Shown here: positions 16,871-25,270 of the stretch, one piece after another
Position numbering within the stretch: position 1 is the stretch's first letter
Layout of the letters: each line of letters starts with the position of its first letter
DNA from: DAOVGZ01 sp964477815
GTDB taxonomy: Bacteria; Babelota; Babeliae; Babelales; Vermiphilaceae
Direction: 5' to 3'
Assembly (NCBI GenBank): GCA_964477815.1
Contig: CAYZEO010000008.1
Location: 1-31,032, forward strand
DNA length: 31,032 nucleotides
Notes under the pieces: generated by a model
Told to the model about the DNA's origin: nothing
The model's database searches: none
The model's input: only the letters and a program-made list of their open reading frames with translations
Position numbers and translations under genes: made by a program

Positions 16871-16899
16871 TTCTGAAACACTTCCTTTGTTCTGAAACA
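16871..16899. repeat. 10-base direct repeat in the leader of the barrel-protein gene
   Basis: TTCTGAAACA occurs at 16871-16880 and again at 16890-16899, 19 bases apart, between the hairpin at 16905-16929 and the ribosome site of the barrel-protein gene. Its length and spacing (nearly two helical turns) could suit a regulator, but chance in AT-rich DNA is not excluded. Confidence 0.45.
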
Positions 16900-16904
16900 G
16901 TTTT

Positions 16905-16934
16905 GCCGGAGGCGGATTTCGCCTCCGGCTTTTT
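16905..16934 (+). terminator. GC-rich hairpin with T run on the plus strand
   Basis: GCCGGAGGCG (16905-16914) and CGCCTCCGGC (16920-16929) form a perfect 10-bp stem with a 5-base loop, followed by TTTTT on the plus strand. Both flanking genes are on the minus strand. Read that way the stem is followed by AAAACTG, so it is not a canonical terminator for the 1352-residue gene. It could block antisense transcription, or protect or separate the mRNA ends of the two surface genes. Confidence 0.7.
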
Positions 16935-16942
16935 AATATTCG

Positions 16943-19900
16943 TTACGGTAACTCAAACGCTGTGATCACTGCACGAGGAGCGGTTAAAGTTGGAGGACCA
17001 ACATCAACACGAACAGCACCTAGGCCCAACGTGTAATCAAAGTTTCTTCTTGGAACAGTTATGCCACCTTGCCCAACAAACTCATCAATCAACCCACGAA
17101 CGATAAATCCTCCGTCAACGTAGCCCAAACTCAAAAGATTGTGTTCATCTTGCGAAGCATTGGTGAATCCACCAGTAAACGTTGCAAAGTCTGGTGTCTT
17201 CCAGAAATTAAACAGTGTTGCACCGTTCACAGGATTGACCAGGGCTGTTTTGACATCCAAAATAGATTTCGATGAGAACAAACCAACCGACAGGCGACTA
17301 GAAAGTTGACCATCCGTTGTTTGAACTGTTGGGTTGATTGCGCCAGAACCGGAATCAACCAGCACCATGTTTCCACCACCAAGAATTGTTGCCTGTGTTG
17401 TATCTGCTGTAATTGGACCAACATAATCAAAAGTGTATGTCTCAACCAACTCACTCACTGCAAGCAATGAAGCATACGGATCGTCTGAATTAAATATTCT
17501 GCTATGATCAAATGTTCCTGCTGGAACAAGTATACGTATCGAATCAACATCAAAGAGCGTATCTATAAGCCAGTCACTTGGACGAGTAAAGAAGTTGTCA
17601 ATCATACCAACACCGAGCCCAAGAAATCCTCGAGAAGCAATAACAAGCCGCGAATCAACACCTTGCAAGTTTAAGGTGAAACTCACATCTGTTTCACGCT
17701 CAGTAGTATTACCAACTTGGAAGACACTGTTGTTTACTCCAGAACGAGAACCGATGAGCATTTGAGCTCTGTCATCTAGATCAATTGTCAAGTTTGTTGC
17801 GTCAACCTCGCAGTAACCAGTTTCAACACCAACGTAGGTGTTATCACCAATGAAGAATACCGCGTCTTCATCAAGTTCCAACTTACCACTACCAACAAAT
17901 TTTACTCGAATTGGATCTGTACTTGTTGGAGTTGTGCCAAAGTCAAATGTTGCAATATCACTTACTTCTGTTGTTTCTAAATGCGCCTGATCTGTAATTC
18001 TGAGCGTACCGCCACCCCAAACTACAGTTGCACCTGGTTCAAGCAGAAGCTTCATGTTTCCGCCCATTTCGATAATGTGGTTTTCCGAAATGAAGGAACT
18101 CATATCAAGCACACCACCACTCTTGACAATCAGAGATTTGCAACAGTCTGAATGGAACTGCAATCTGTCAAACGGATTTGAAGGAGGATCTGGATTGAAG
18201 TTTGGTCCTCTTAAGATATGACAAATATTATCAATAATAATATCTTCATTCAGATCAACACGGCCGTCACCGTCAGCAATAATTGTCACACCGTTTACAC
18301 CCATTACCATTTGCGAACCGATTGAATCTCTGTTTCGGTGTGCAGTGTTGAGGCCAACGCGACCTTGATTTTTAAGAACAACCACAGCTGTTGGAGCATC
18401 GGCAGAGTCACAACCATTCAAGAAAACAAGCTCACGAATCCAGCCATCATCGACTGCAAAGTGAGCGGTACTACCAAGGCGAGAGCCTTTAATTTGGAAC
18501 TGATTTACCTGACCATACACGGTTGCCAGCGAAGCAACATTTGCCTGCGTCACGGCTGGAACTGCACAAGGATCGTACAGTGAAATTTCGTACGGTGTCC
18601 AGTTTGCAAAATCCTTTGTGACATCACGCCAGTTGAGTGTGTAGTCAGAAAGAGCATCTGTAGAGGAAATAATATCACGCTGTGCAGCATCAGTTAGATC
18701 GATCTGCCAATCAGCGATTCCAATTCTGTTGTCATAAAACACGTTTGTGCGAGGCAAATTAATAACACCGTTGCCACTTTTTACTACCATCGTCGCAACA
18801 TTTGCTCGATATGTAGATCCAATTGTGATAACACCTTGACTATCAACAAAAATGCCACCCTTGCCAGTTATTGCACTCAGCTCAGGTGAACTTTCTGGGC
18901 CACCACGTGTTTCAAATGAGAAGTAGTTCCCTTGAACTTCTAATGTTGGATTTGTTGACAGTGAAATTGGCCCACCAGCTGTTCCACCAATCGTCACGTT
19001 GCTTGAATGACCAAGATAAAGAGTATGAATTTCCGCTTGACCAGAAATGTCCGTCGTACCAATTGGCATGATCGTTGCATCATTTGCAACAGAATCAAAA
19101 ACAAGTTCATGATCAAGTGTTAACCCAGTATCTTGATCTTGGAAAATATCAAGGTGAGCGTCTCGTGAAATCGAAGCACAACAAGGATCACATGCTGTGG
19201 ACCCAACTTGTGTTCCCAAAATCATCTGTCGGCCAGTTCCATTTCTGTATGCAAATCCATTGTGGAAAAATCTGAATACCGAATTGTTTGCTCCTGCACT
19301 CCTCATCGGAATGCCTGCCATTGTGTCGTCTAGTGTCGCATTTGGTATTCGTAGATCAACTCCTGTCAAAGCAACACAAGTATGAAGATAGAAATAACTG
19401 TCGTAGAACGCCATCATTGGACGAGGGGAGTTAGTATCTAGAACAAACGTTTCTCCACCGATGTATGTTGGCTCGGAAAGAACATCATCTTTTTCGTACA
19501 CATTATGATTTTTATCCGTGTGCACGAGATTCATTTTCTGGAAATTCATTCGATTATTAATAAGGAAGCATGCCGAGTTGTACTGATAGTAGTCTCCGGC
19601 ACCATCTTGTGCAAATGTCCTAAGAGGGAATTTTGTTTCTGGTCCGTAAATAAGAACTGAGCCACCAGTTGGGTCAACTTGCCAGGAGAGTATCTCCATT
19701 TTTCTATTGTCTGTAATTCCTGTTCCAATCACATTCAGCTTACCTTCAACATCCAGAACAATTTCACCCTGTCCTGTTGTTTTATTAATAGGAAGAATTG
19801 TGAACGAGTAACTCATGTCAGCAGCAAAACGATTAACAGTTCCGGCATTGTCAACACCAGAACGGAAAACCATTGCAGAGGAATCTGCAAGCTGAACTTG

Positions 19901-21001
19901 TGCACGAACTGCATTAACATGTAAAAATTCATCAACTGTTAAAGCTGATGCATTTCTGGCCTTGATAACCTGCGAAACCGACTTGCCTGCAAGCACAATT
20001 GGAGGAATTGCCGTTGGAGTTGGACAGAAGTTATTTGCTAGACCCACATAATCAAAGTAAGAATCTTCATCAACTATAATGGCACCGTTTGTGCTCAAAA
20101 CAAATCCATAACGAACACCATCAAATGGCTTGTCTTCACTCCATGGGTTAACCAAAAGACTCGTCATTTGAGTGTTTTCATTCAGAACAAGCAAACCTGC
20201 GTTCAATGTACTGCCCATAGGATTTTCAACAACAAAAACAGCTGAACGACCAGCTGGAGTTTTCATGTCAATATCAGCAAGAACAATATTTGGAACGGTA
20301 TCAGAAGTTACCTTGTTGCCTGAAACATAAACACCACCACCATCTTTTATATTCAGAACCATTCTTCCTGATCCCGAATTTGCAGGATCAAAAACAATCT
20401 TTCCATCTTCAACCGAACCACCTGTTGCTACCGATGTTTCTGCAATGAAACTTATGAGAGATTTTGCACCAACAATAATATACACATGATCAGAACCTGC
20501 CGTATCCCGTTCGAAACGCAACGTCGGCGATAAATCTGATCCTGGAACAACAGGCCCCATATCGACAAAAACCTTTGTTCCTTCCACCGTTGACGGATCT
20601 GACGCAGTAAACGAAACTGTTTTTCCATCCGCCATAACAAATCTAACTTCACCAGCACCGCTGACCGTCACAACAAGAGTTGTATCACTGTCACCCGTGA
20701 AAACTAAATTGTTATCAACATTAACAAAAATGGTTCGATTTTCTTCTGCAACAAGAAAGAGTCCCGGCTCAACCGTACCGGTCAACGTTGCATCTGTAGT
20801 AACATTAACATTAACATCAACGGTTGCCGCTCTGACAACAACTCCTTCGCCAATCGCACTATCTGCAGTAATATTTACATCATCATCGATTGCATTTGTC
20901 GCAACACCATTCCAAACAACGAGAGCACGCGCTGCTGAACTTATCAGCAAAGCCCCAATCATGATTAAGCGGAAACTTGTCATGAAAAACCGTTTTTTCA
21001 T
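16943..21001 (-). CDS. Giant exported beta-rich surface protein
   Basis: A 1352-residue protein starting at ATG 21001 after AAGGTGAG. The signal peptide is MKKRFFMTSFRLIMIGALLI, with cleavage near SSAARA. The mature chain is rich in Val, Asp, Asn, Thr and Gly, with many short strand-turn units such as DDDVNITADSAIGEGVVVRA and LDVEGKLNVIGTGITDNRK. That is the look of a beta-helix, as in autotransporter passengers and haemagglutinin-type adhesins. No C-terminal autotransporter barrel is seen: it ends APRAVITAFELP. A few Cys-rich spots occur (CDPCCASISRD, SDCCKSLIVKSG). Base composition looks less AT-rich than its neighbours. It is first in the three-gene surface cluster, and secretion through or attachment to the barrel protein downstream is a reasonable hypothesis. 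No family is recognised. Confidence 0.78.
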   Translation of the reverse strand: MKKRFFMTSFRLIMIGALLISSAARALVVWNGVATNAIDDDVNITADSAIGEGVVVRAATVDVNVNVTTDATLTGTVEPGLFLVAEENRTIFVNVDNNLVFTGDSDTTLVVTVSGAGEVRFVMADGKTVSFTASDPSTVEGTKVFVDMGPVVPGSDLSPTLRFERDTAGSDHVYIIVGAKSLISFIAETSVATGGSVEDGKIVFDPANSGSGRMVLNIKDGGGVYVSGNKVTSDTVPNIVLADIDMKTPAGRSAVFVVENPMGSTLNAGLLVLNENTQMTSLLVNPWSEDKPFDGVRYGFVLSTNGAIIVDEDSYFDYVGLANNFCPTPTAIPPIVLAGKSVSQVIKARNASALTVDEFLHVNAVRAQVQLADSSAMVFRSGVDNAGTVNRFAADMSYSFTILPINKTTGQGEIVLDVEGKLNVIGTGITDNRKMEILSWQVDPTGGSVLIYGPETKFPLRTFAQDGAGDYYQYNSACFLINNRMNFQKMNLVHTDKNHNVYEKDDVLSEPTYIGGETFVLDTNSPRPMMAFYDSYFYLHTCVALTGVDLRIPNATLDDTMAGIPMRSAGANNSVFRFFHNGFAYRNGTGRQMILGTQVGSTACDPCCASISRDAHLDIFQDQDTGLTLDHELVFDSVANDATIMPIGTTDISGQAEIHTLYLGHSSNVTIGGTAGGPISLSTNPTLEVQGNYFSFETRGGPESSPELSAITGKGGIFVDSQGVITIGSTYRANVATMVVKSGNGVINLPRTNVFYDNRIGIADWQIDLTDAAQRDIISSTDALSDYTLNWRDVTKDFANWTPYEISLYDPCAVPAVTQANVASLATVYGQVNQFQIKGSRLGSTAHFAVDDGWIRELVFLNGCDSADAPTAVVVLKNQGRVGLNTAHRNRDSIGSQMVMGVNGVTIIADGDGRVDLNEDIIIDNICHILRGPNFNPDPPSNPFDRLQFHSDCCKSLIVKSGGVLDMSSFISENHIIEMGGNMKLLLEPGATVVWGGGTLRITDQAHLETTEVSDIATFDFGTTPTSTDPIRVKFVGSGKLELDEDAVFFIGDNTYVGVETGYCEVDATNLTIDLDDRAQMLIGSRSGVNNSVFQVGNTTERETDVSFTLNLQGVDSRLVIASRGFLGLGVGMIDNFFTRPSDWLIDTLFDVDSIRILVPAGTFDHSRIFNSDDPYASLLAVSELVETYTFDYVGPITADTTQATILGGGNMVLVDSGSGAINPTVQTTDGQLSSRLSVGLFSSKSILDVKTALVNPVNGATLFNFWKTPDFATFTGGFTNASQDEHNLLSLGYVDGGFIVRGLIDEFVGQGGITVPRRNFDYTLGLGAVRVDVGPPTLTAPRAVITAFELP

Positions 21002-21361
21002 ATACTCACCTTTTTTTTACCAACACTTCACACTACACAAACCGATAATGACCCGCGTTATAACAACCATCTAACAAATGACTAACATTCCAAAAAGAAA
21101 AAAGGCCTGAACCGGCACAACGAAATGAAAGGTTAATTTTACTACTCATCACAGTCAACAAATTCACGCGCTTCAAACAAGCTACAAACCCTAATATCTA
21201 CTCAAGATCTAAATCTTTTTATACAAGATGTCAACAGTTATTTTTCCCGTAACAAAAAAGTAACTCAACATATCAATCATCTGCACCAGATTGCACTATC
21301 ACTACTTAAAAACTGAAGGTCTTTCCAAGAGTAAAGATACGCCAAGCAACGTGTCAATATT
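21002..21361. other. 360-base intergenic region upstream of the surface cluster
   Basis: No gene is apparent. It must hold the promoter of the 1352-residue protein gene and the end of the Pot operon. A TTGACA reading leftward lies at 21229-21234, with only a poor -10 (TAGATC) 17 bases on. A weak GCC/GGC hairpin with a T run lies near 21093-21117. Neither is strong enough to call. Confidence 0.5.
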
Positions 21362-22429
21362 TTAATTAGCCTTTAAAGAAATCCAAAGGTCACTCAGCTG
21401 CTTTTCTGAAGCAACCTTCTTGAAAAAATGAAGAGTCTTAAATTTTTTCAAGGCCCTTTTCATGAGCTGCCGACCTCTTTCTCTGACAAAAGGAATATCC
21501 GTAAGCGTTGGTAAAAATGCATATTCATCAACATGATGACTCGCTGTATCATACTCAAAAAGGTAGTTAATAAATTGATAAGCAAAATCCGTCTTCTGAC
21601 ACGTTTCGGTTACACATACATTATCCACTGTTATAAAACCCCCTTCTTTAGGAAGCAGAAAACCGAGTCGAGGGTCATCCATCTGCCAAACGTTATTTGA
21701 TGCCGCTGCAACAGCAAAACAAGTCTTTGAAAGAAGAAGACGGTCAGTGCGCAAATCGGTATAAACTTCTATGTGCTTTTTTTGTTTAACTAAAACTTTC
21801 TTCACTTGCTTCAACTCCGCTAACGTCAATTTTCTTACCGTCCCAAATCGATACAACGTCGCTATTGCAATTACCTCTCGAGCATTGTTCAGCATGCCAA
21901 TAAAAGGAGAAGCTATACTTTTGTTAAAAATAAGATCCCAAGTTGGAGGCGGACCACTTTCACCGAAATGTTCCCTGAGATATCCTATGCCGTATATTTC
22001 CCACAAATATGGCATAGAATAATCATTGCCTACATCAAAATAAAGACCCATCAACTTTGGATTCAAACGATTCAAAAACTGTAGTCGTGATTTATCTAAT
22101 TTTTTGAGCAATTTTTCTTTAATCATCTGTTTAACTACATAATCTGATGGAAAAATAATGTCATATCCATGATGCTTGGTGGAACGAAGCTTCGTCAGAA
22201 GTTCATCATTGTTCTCATAATAGTGTATGTATAATTTGATGCCAGTTCGACGCTCAAACTCTGAAACATATTGAGCATCAATCAGTAAAGGAAACGTGAA
22301 AATTGAGAGAGATTTTTCTTTCTGAAAAAAAGAAACATAACGAGGAGAAAACAAAAACAAAAAAAACAGTAGCAACCAAAACAGAGCGCTGAATGTTCTG
22401 ATGAAAAATCTGCTCGGAGCTACTGGCAT
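21362..22429 (-). CDS. PotD-like extracellular solute-binding protein, membrane-anchored (copy 1)
   Basis: A periplasmic binding protein of the spermidine/putrescine type (SBP family 1). I chose the ATG at 22429; a TTG at 22435 is also in frame. The N-terminus (FFIRTFSALFWLLLFFLFLF) is a long helix without a clear cleavage site, so the protein is probably tethered to the inner membrane. Family marks are SIFTFPLLIDAQYVSEFERR, HGYDIIFPSDYVVKQMIKEK, NDYSMPYLWEIYGIGY, NNAREVIAIATLY, FLLPKEGGFITVDNVCV and YQFINYLF. Against remembered E. coli PotD, the polyamine-contact Trp and Asp positions look changed, while the Glu of NAREV and the Asp of TVDN remain. It is the last gene of the Pot operon and a paralog of the gene at 22528-23604. 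Confidence 0.9.
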   Translation of the reverse strand: MPVAPSRFFIRTFSALFWLLLFFLFLFSPRYVSFFQKEKSLSIFTFPLLIDAQYVSEFERRTGIKLYIHYYENNDELLTKLRSTKHHGYDIIFPSDYVVKQMIKEKLLKKLDKSRLQFLNRLNPKLMGLYFDVGNDYSMPYLWEIYGIGYLREHFGESGPPPTWDLIFNKSIASPFIGMLNNAREVIAIATLYRFGTVRKLTLAELKQVKKVLVKQKKHIEVYTDLRTDRLLLSKTCFAVAAASNNVWQMDDPRLGFLLPKEGGFITVDNVCVTETCQKTDFAYQFINYLFEYDTASHHVDEYAFLPTLTDIPFVRERGRQLMKRALKKFKTLHFFKKVASEKQLSDLWISLKAN

Positions 22430-22492
22430 AATCAAACGTCCAAATTCTAAAAATTAAAGTTTTAAAGAAGGTACATTCAGGAGATTCTTTCC

Positions 22493-22522
22493 ATAATAAT
22501 AGTTAATCCGAAAATCTGTCAA
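22493..22522 (-). promoter_or_regulatory. Possible promoter for the second binding-protein gene
   Basis: On the minus strand TTGACA (22517-22522) and TATTAT (22493-22498) are 18 bases apart. The site lies in the 98-base gap between the two potD-like genes, so the downstream copy may be expressed on its own as well as from the operon. Confidence 0.5.
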
Positions 22523-22527
22523 TACTT

Positions 22528-23604
22528 CTACTCAGCCTTAAGAGCAATCCACAGATCGTTTAACTTTCCCTCCAATATAAACTTTTTAAAAAAATGAAAA
22601 GATTCAGATGAATTAAAAACTTGAGACACGATCTTACAAGCTTTCTTCCGAACTGAAATCCCTTCACGAACGGGAAGAAAAGCATACTTATCAACATGAT
22701 GCTGTACTGTCCTTTTTTGGAAAATACAATTTATAAATTTATAAACAATATCTAGATTTTTGCACAATTTTGTAATGCAAACACTATCAACAGCCAAAAA
22801 CCCCCCTACTTTAGGAACCAAAAAACCAAGATCTTCTTCATTTTCAAACTGCCAGATCTCATTAGCAGCACAAGCCGAAATACCGCACGCCTGAGTAATC
22901 AAAAGATTGTCGGAACGTAAATCTGTGTACATACCAACATTCTCTTTCTGTCTTGTTAGTATTTTTTTTATTTGAATTAATCGGTCATCATCTATACCTT
23001 CAGTCTCTCCACACAGATATACCGAAGCAATCGCTACAACCTCGCGAGCATTATTGAGCATTCCAATATCCAATTCATACATATCACTGTTAAACAAAAC
23101 ACTCCACGTTGCATCAGGACTCTCGCCATCAAAAAATTTTTTGTTAAATCCTATTCCGTATATTTCCCACAAGTATGGAATGGAGTAGTCATTTTCTGGA
23201 TCTGAATAAAGCCCTAAAAACTTTTTATTTAAACGATCTAAAAAAAAGAGTCGCGACTTGTCTATTTTTTTTATTAACCCTTCATTAATCAACTGTTCAA
23301 CCACGTAGTCAGTTGGAAAAACAATATCATAACCATGCGACTCAGTTGATCGCAACTTTGCCAAAAGTTCATCATTATTTTGGTAATAATGGAAATAAAG
23401 TTTTATATCTTTTAGATCCTCAAGCTGCGAAAGATATTGGGGATCAATTGACATCGGAAACGTAAAAATTGAAATGCTTTTTTTTTCTTTGTGAGATTTA
23501 AAAAAACGTGGTCCAATAAGAAACAAAAAGAAAACAACTGACCAAACTAAAAAAACAATTGTTCGAATAATAACTTTTGCAAAAGATGTCATCATAGCAA
23601 GCAT
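22528..23604 (-). CDS. PotD-like extracellular solute-binding protein, membrane-anchored (copy 2)
   Basis: A 358-residue paralog of the gene at 21362-22429, collinear along its whole length. It starts at ATG 23604, with further ATGs at 23595 and 23592; the gap after potC is 13 bases. The N-terminal helix (VIIRTIVFLVWSVVFFLFLI) is again followed by charged residues, with no obvious signal-peptidase site. Shared marks are SIFTFPMSIDPQYLSQL, HGYDIVFPTDYVVEQLI, NDYSIPYLWEIYGIGF, NNAREVVAIASVY, FLVPKVGGFLAVDSVCI and DKYAFLPVREG. It would deliver substrate to the PotBC channel. The pocket changes seen in copy 1 (Phe for Trp in the first strand, Asn before NAREV, Ala before VDS) are also here, so both copies probably share a ligand class that need not be spermidine. 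Confidence 0.9.
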   Translation of the reverse strand: MLAMMTSFAKVIIRTIVFLVWSVVFFLFLIGPRFFKSHKEKKSISIFTFPMSIDPQYLSQLEDLKDIKLYFHYYQNNDELLAKLRSTESHGYDIVFPTDYVVEQLINEGLIKKIDKSRLFFLDRLNKKFLGLYSDPENDYSIPYLWEIYGIGFNKKFFDGESPDATWSVLFNSDMYELDIGMLNNAREVVAIASVYLCGETEGIDDDRLIQIKKILTRQKENVGMYTDLRSDNLLITQACGISACAANEIWQFENEEDLGFLVPKVGGFLAVDSVCITKLCKNLDIVYKFINCIFQKRTVQHHVDKYAFLPVREGISVRKKACKIVSQVFNSSESFHFFKKFILEGKLNDLWIALKAE

Positions 23605-23617
23605 TCATACTATCGGC

Positions 23618-24394
23618 TCAAAACATTCTCGTCCTCACTCGCAACGAGGTAGCGATCAAAACAACCAAACTACTTATCAGCAATAACAACGTGGATAGTG
23701 CATTAACGACAGGAGTTGCTCCAGATCGAACAACTGAAAAAATATACATCGGAAGCGTAACGGTTGAAGAACCGGCACAAAAAAATGACAAAATAAAATC
23801 ATCAAATGAAATAATAAATACCAAAAATGAAGCTGAAATAATCGCTGGGGACAAAAGCGGTAACACAATTTTCATAAATGTTTGCCCCTCAGTCGCACCC
23901 AAATCAAAAGATGCCTCTATCAATCTTGGATCAAGCGATTTAAATCGATTATACAAAATAGGCGTTACATAACTGAGCCCGACAAGAGTATGCGCGGCAA
24001 TCAACGTTATCAAACCTAAAGGAACAGAAAAAAATGAAAAAAGACTTAACAACCCCACCGCCAGAACAACTTCTGGCGCAGCTAAACTCCCATAAAAAAA
24101 GAAAAGGCAGTTTCTCAAAAAACTACTTGCACCATAAAAAACAAAAAACAGCCCCATTAAAACGCTTAATCCAACAGAAGAAAATGCAACTATTAAAGAA
24201 TTTTTTAATGCTTCCACAATTTCAACTGATACAAATAGCTCTCTGTACCATCGAAGAGAAAATCCCTGCCACTGATATTGACCATTATTAAAGGAAAAAA
24301 CAATCAACACAATAATCGGTATATACATAAAAAGATACGCAAAAAAAACAAAAACCGGCAAACCGTGAGCAGCTAATGTGCGTAGTGCTTTCAT
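23618..24394 (-). CDS. potC: ABC transporter permease, PotC type
   Basis: A 258-residue inner-membrane permease of the spermidine/putrescine importer class. It has six helices, beginning GLPVFVFFAYLFMYIPIIVL, with the PotC-style IVLIVFSFNNGQYQWQGFSL region and LRWYRELF. The EAA loop that contacts the ATPase is EASFDLGATEGQTFMKIVLP. The ATG at 24394 follows the potB stop by 3 bases, so the two permeases are translated as a pair, and copy 2 of the binding protein follows by 13 bases. The length is normal for PotC. Gene order potA-potB-potC-potD is that of classical polyamine operons. Confidence 0.93.
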   Translation of the reverse strand: MKALRTLAAHGLPVFVFFAYLFMYIPIIVLIVFSFNNGQYQWQGFSLRWYRELFVSVEIVEALKNSLIVAFSSVGLSVLMGLFFVFYGASSFLRNCLFFFYGSLAAPEVVLAVGLLSLFSFFSVPLGLITLIAAHTLVGLSYVTPILYNRFKSLDPRLIEASFDLGATEGQTFMKIVLPLLSPAIISASFLVFIISFDDFILSFFCAGSSTVTLPMYIFSVVRSGATPVVNALSTLLLLISSLVVLIATSLRVRTRMF

Positions 24395-24397
24395 GTT

Positions 24398-25270
24398 TTA
24401 TACCCTATCTGGCCCAAAAACTTTTTTTAATACAAAGTACAGGAGTATAACACTCACAATTAAAACAGATCCACCAAGACAAGTAAAAGCTGCACCTAAA
24501 GAAACATTTCTAGTCTCTAAGAAAAAATAGGAAATCAGTGAACCAAAATACATCTGCTTACCACCACCCAACAACGCTGGAACAACAAACTCTCCAAACG
24601 ATGGTATAAAAACCAAAAAAAAACCGGTACGGATACCGGAAGATGAAAGCGGCATAATAACTTTTCTCAATGTTTGCCATGTAGTCGCACCCAAATCAAA
24701 CGATGCCTCAAAAACATCTTTGTCTATTTTTTCCAGACTGCTATATATCGGCATTATCATAAATGGCAGGTAACAAAACAACATTACTAAATAAATAGCA
24801 AAAGGCGTATTAAGAATGTGTAAAGGCTCAGAAATAATACCTATTCTGAGCAAAACGGTATTAAGAAAACCTCCACGCTCAAGAACAGCAAACCAAGCAT
24901 ATACCTGCACAAGAAAGTTTGCCCAAAATGGAAGCGTTAACAAAAACAACAAAAGGCTTCTTAAATGACGTACGCGAAAGGCTAAAAAGTAAGCGACTGG
25001 ATAAGCAATAAAAAAACAGAATAGCGAGTTAAAAAACGCAAGCCTAACCGAACGAAATAAAATTTTGTAGTACATCGGGTTTAACAAAGACGAATAGTGG
25101 GCAAGCGTAATATTATTTAAAAAAGAAAAATCTAAACGCTTTAAAATACTTACAACAACAATGAATACTATTGGCACATAAAAAAAAAGAACCTGCCATA
25201 ACAACGCTGGGGAAGCCAAAAAAAAACGCTTCTCACTATTTATTATCGACCTGAGACTTTTCATATTCAT
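24398..25270 (-). CDS. potB: ABC transporter permease, PotB type
   Basis: A 290-residue permease forming the channel with PotC. I chose the ATG at 25270 because it overlaps the potA stop as ATGA. The frame extends to 25303 inside potA, and an ATG at 25264 is also possible. The start MNMKSLRSIINSEKRFFLAS leads into the first helix (LLWQVLFFYVPIVFIVVVSI). The EAA loop is EASFDLGATTWQTLRKVIMP, and PSFGEFVVPALLGGGKQMYF is the typical PotB/PotH signature region. Together with PotC, PotA and the tethered binding proteins it makes a complete importer. Confidence 0.93.
   Translation of the reverse strand: MNMKSLRSIINSEKRFFLASPALLWQVLFFYVPIVFIVVVSILKRLDFSFLNNITLAHYSSLLNPMYYKILFRSVRLAFFNSLFCFFIAYPVAYFLAFRVRHLRSLLLFLLTLPFWANFLVQVYAWFAVLERGGFLNTVLLRIGIISEPLHILNTPFAIYLVMLFCYLPFMIMPIYSSLEKIDKDVFEASFDLGATTWQTLRKVIMPLSSSGIRTGFFLVFIPSFGEFVVPALLGGGKQMYFGSLISYFFLETRNVSLGAAFTCLGGSVLIVSVILLYFVLKKVFGPDRV

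Noticed and set aside
21093..21117. GCC/GGC hairpin followed by T residues on the minus strand, after the Pot operon
   Set aside because: The stem is only about 3 bp and it lies roughly 245 bases past the last stop codon.
21229..21234. TTGACA on the minus strand upstream of the giant surface-protein gene
   Set aside because: No acceptable -10 box at 16-18 bases; recorded only as part of the intergenic description.
22665..22676. CACGAACGGGAA inside the second potD-like gene, resembling the repeat arm at 9693-9704
   Set aside because: Only 12 bases match, no second arm is nearby, and the codons (FLPVREG) fit the protein family position, so chance is more likely.
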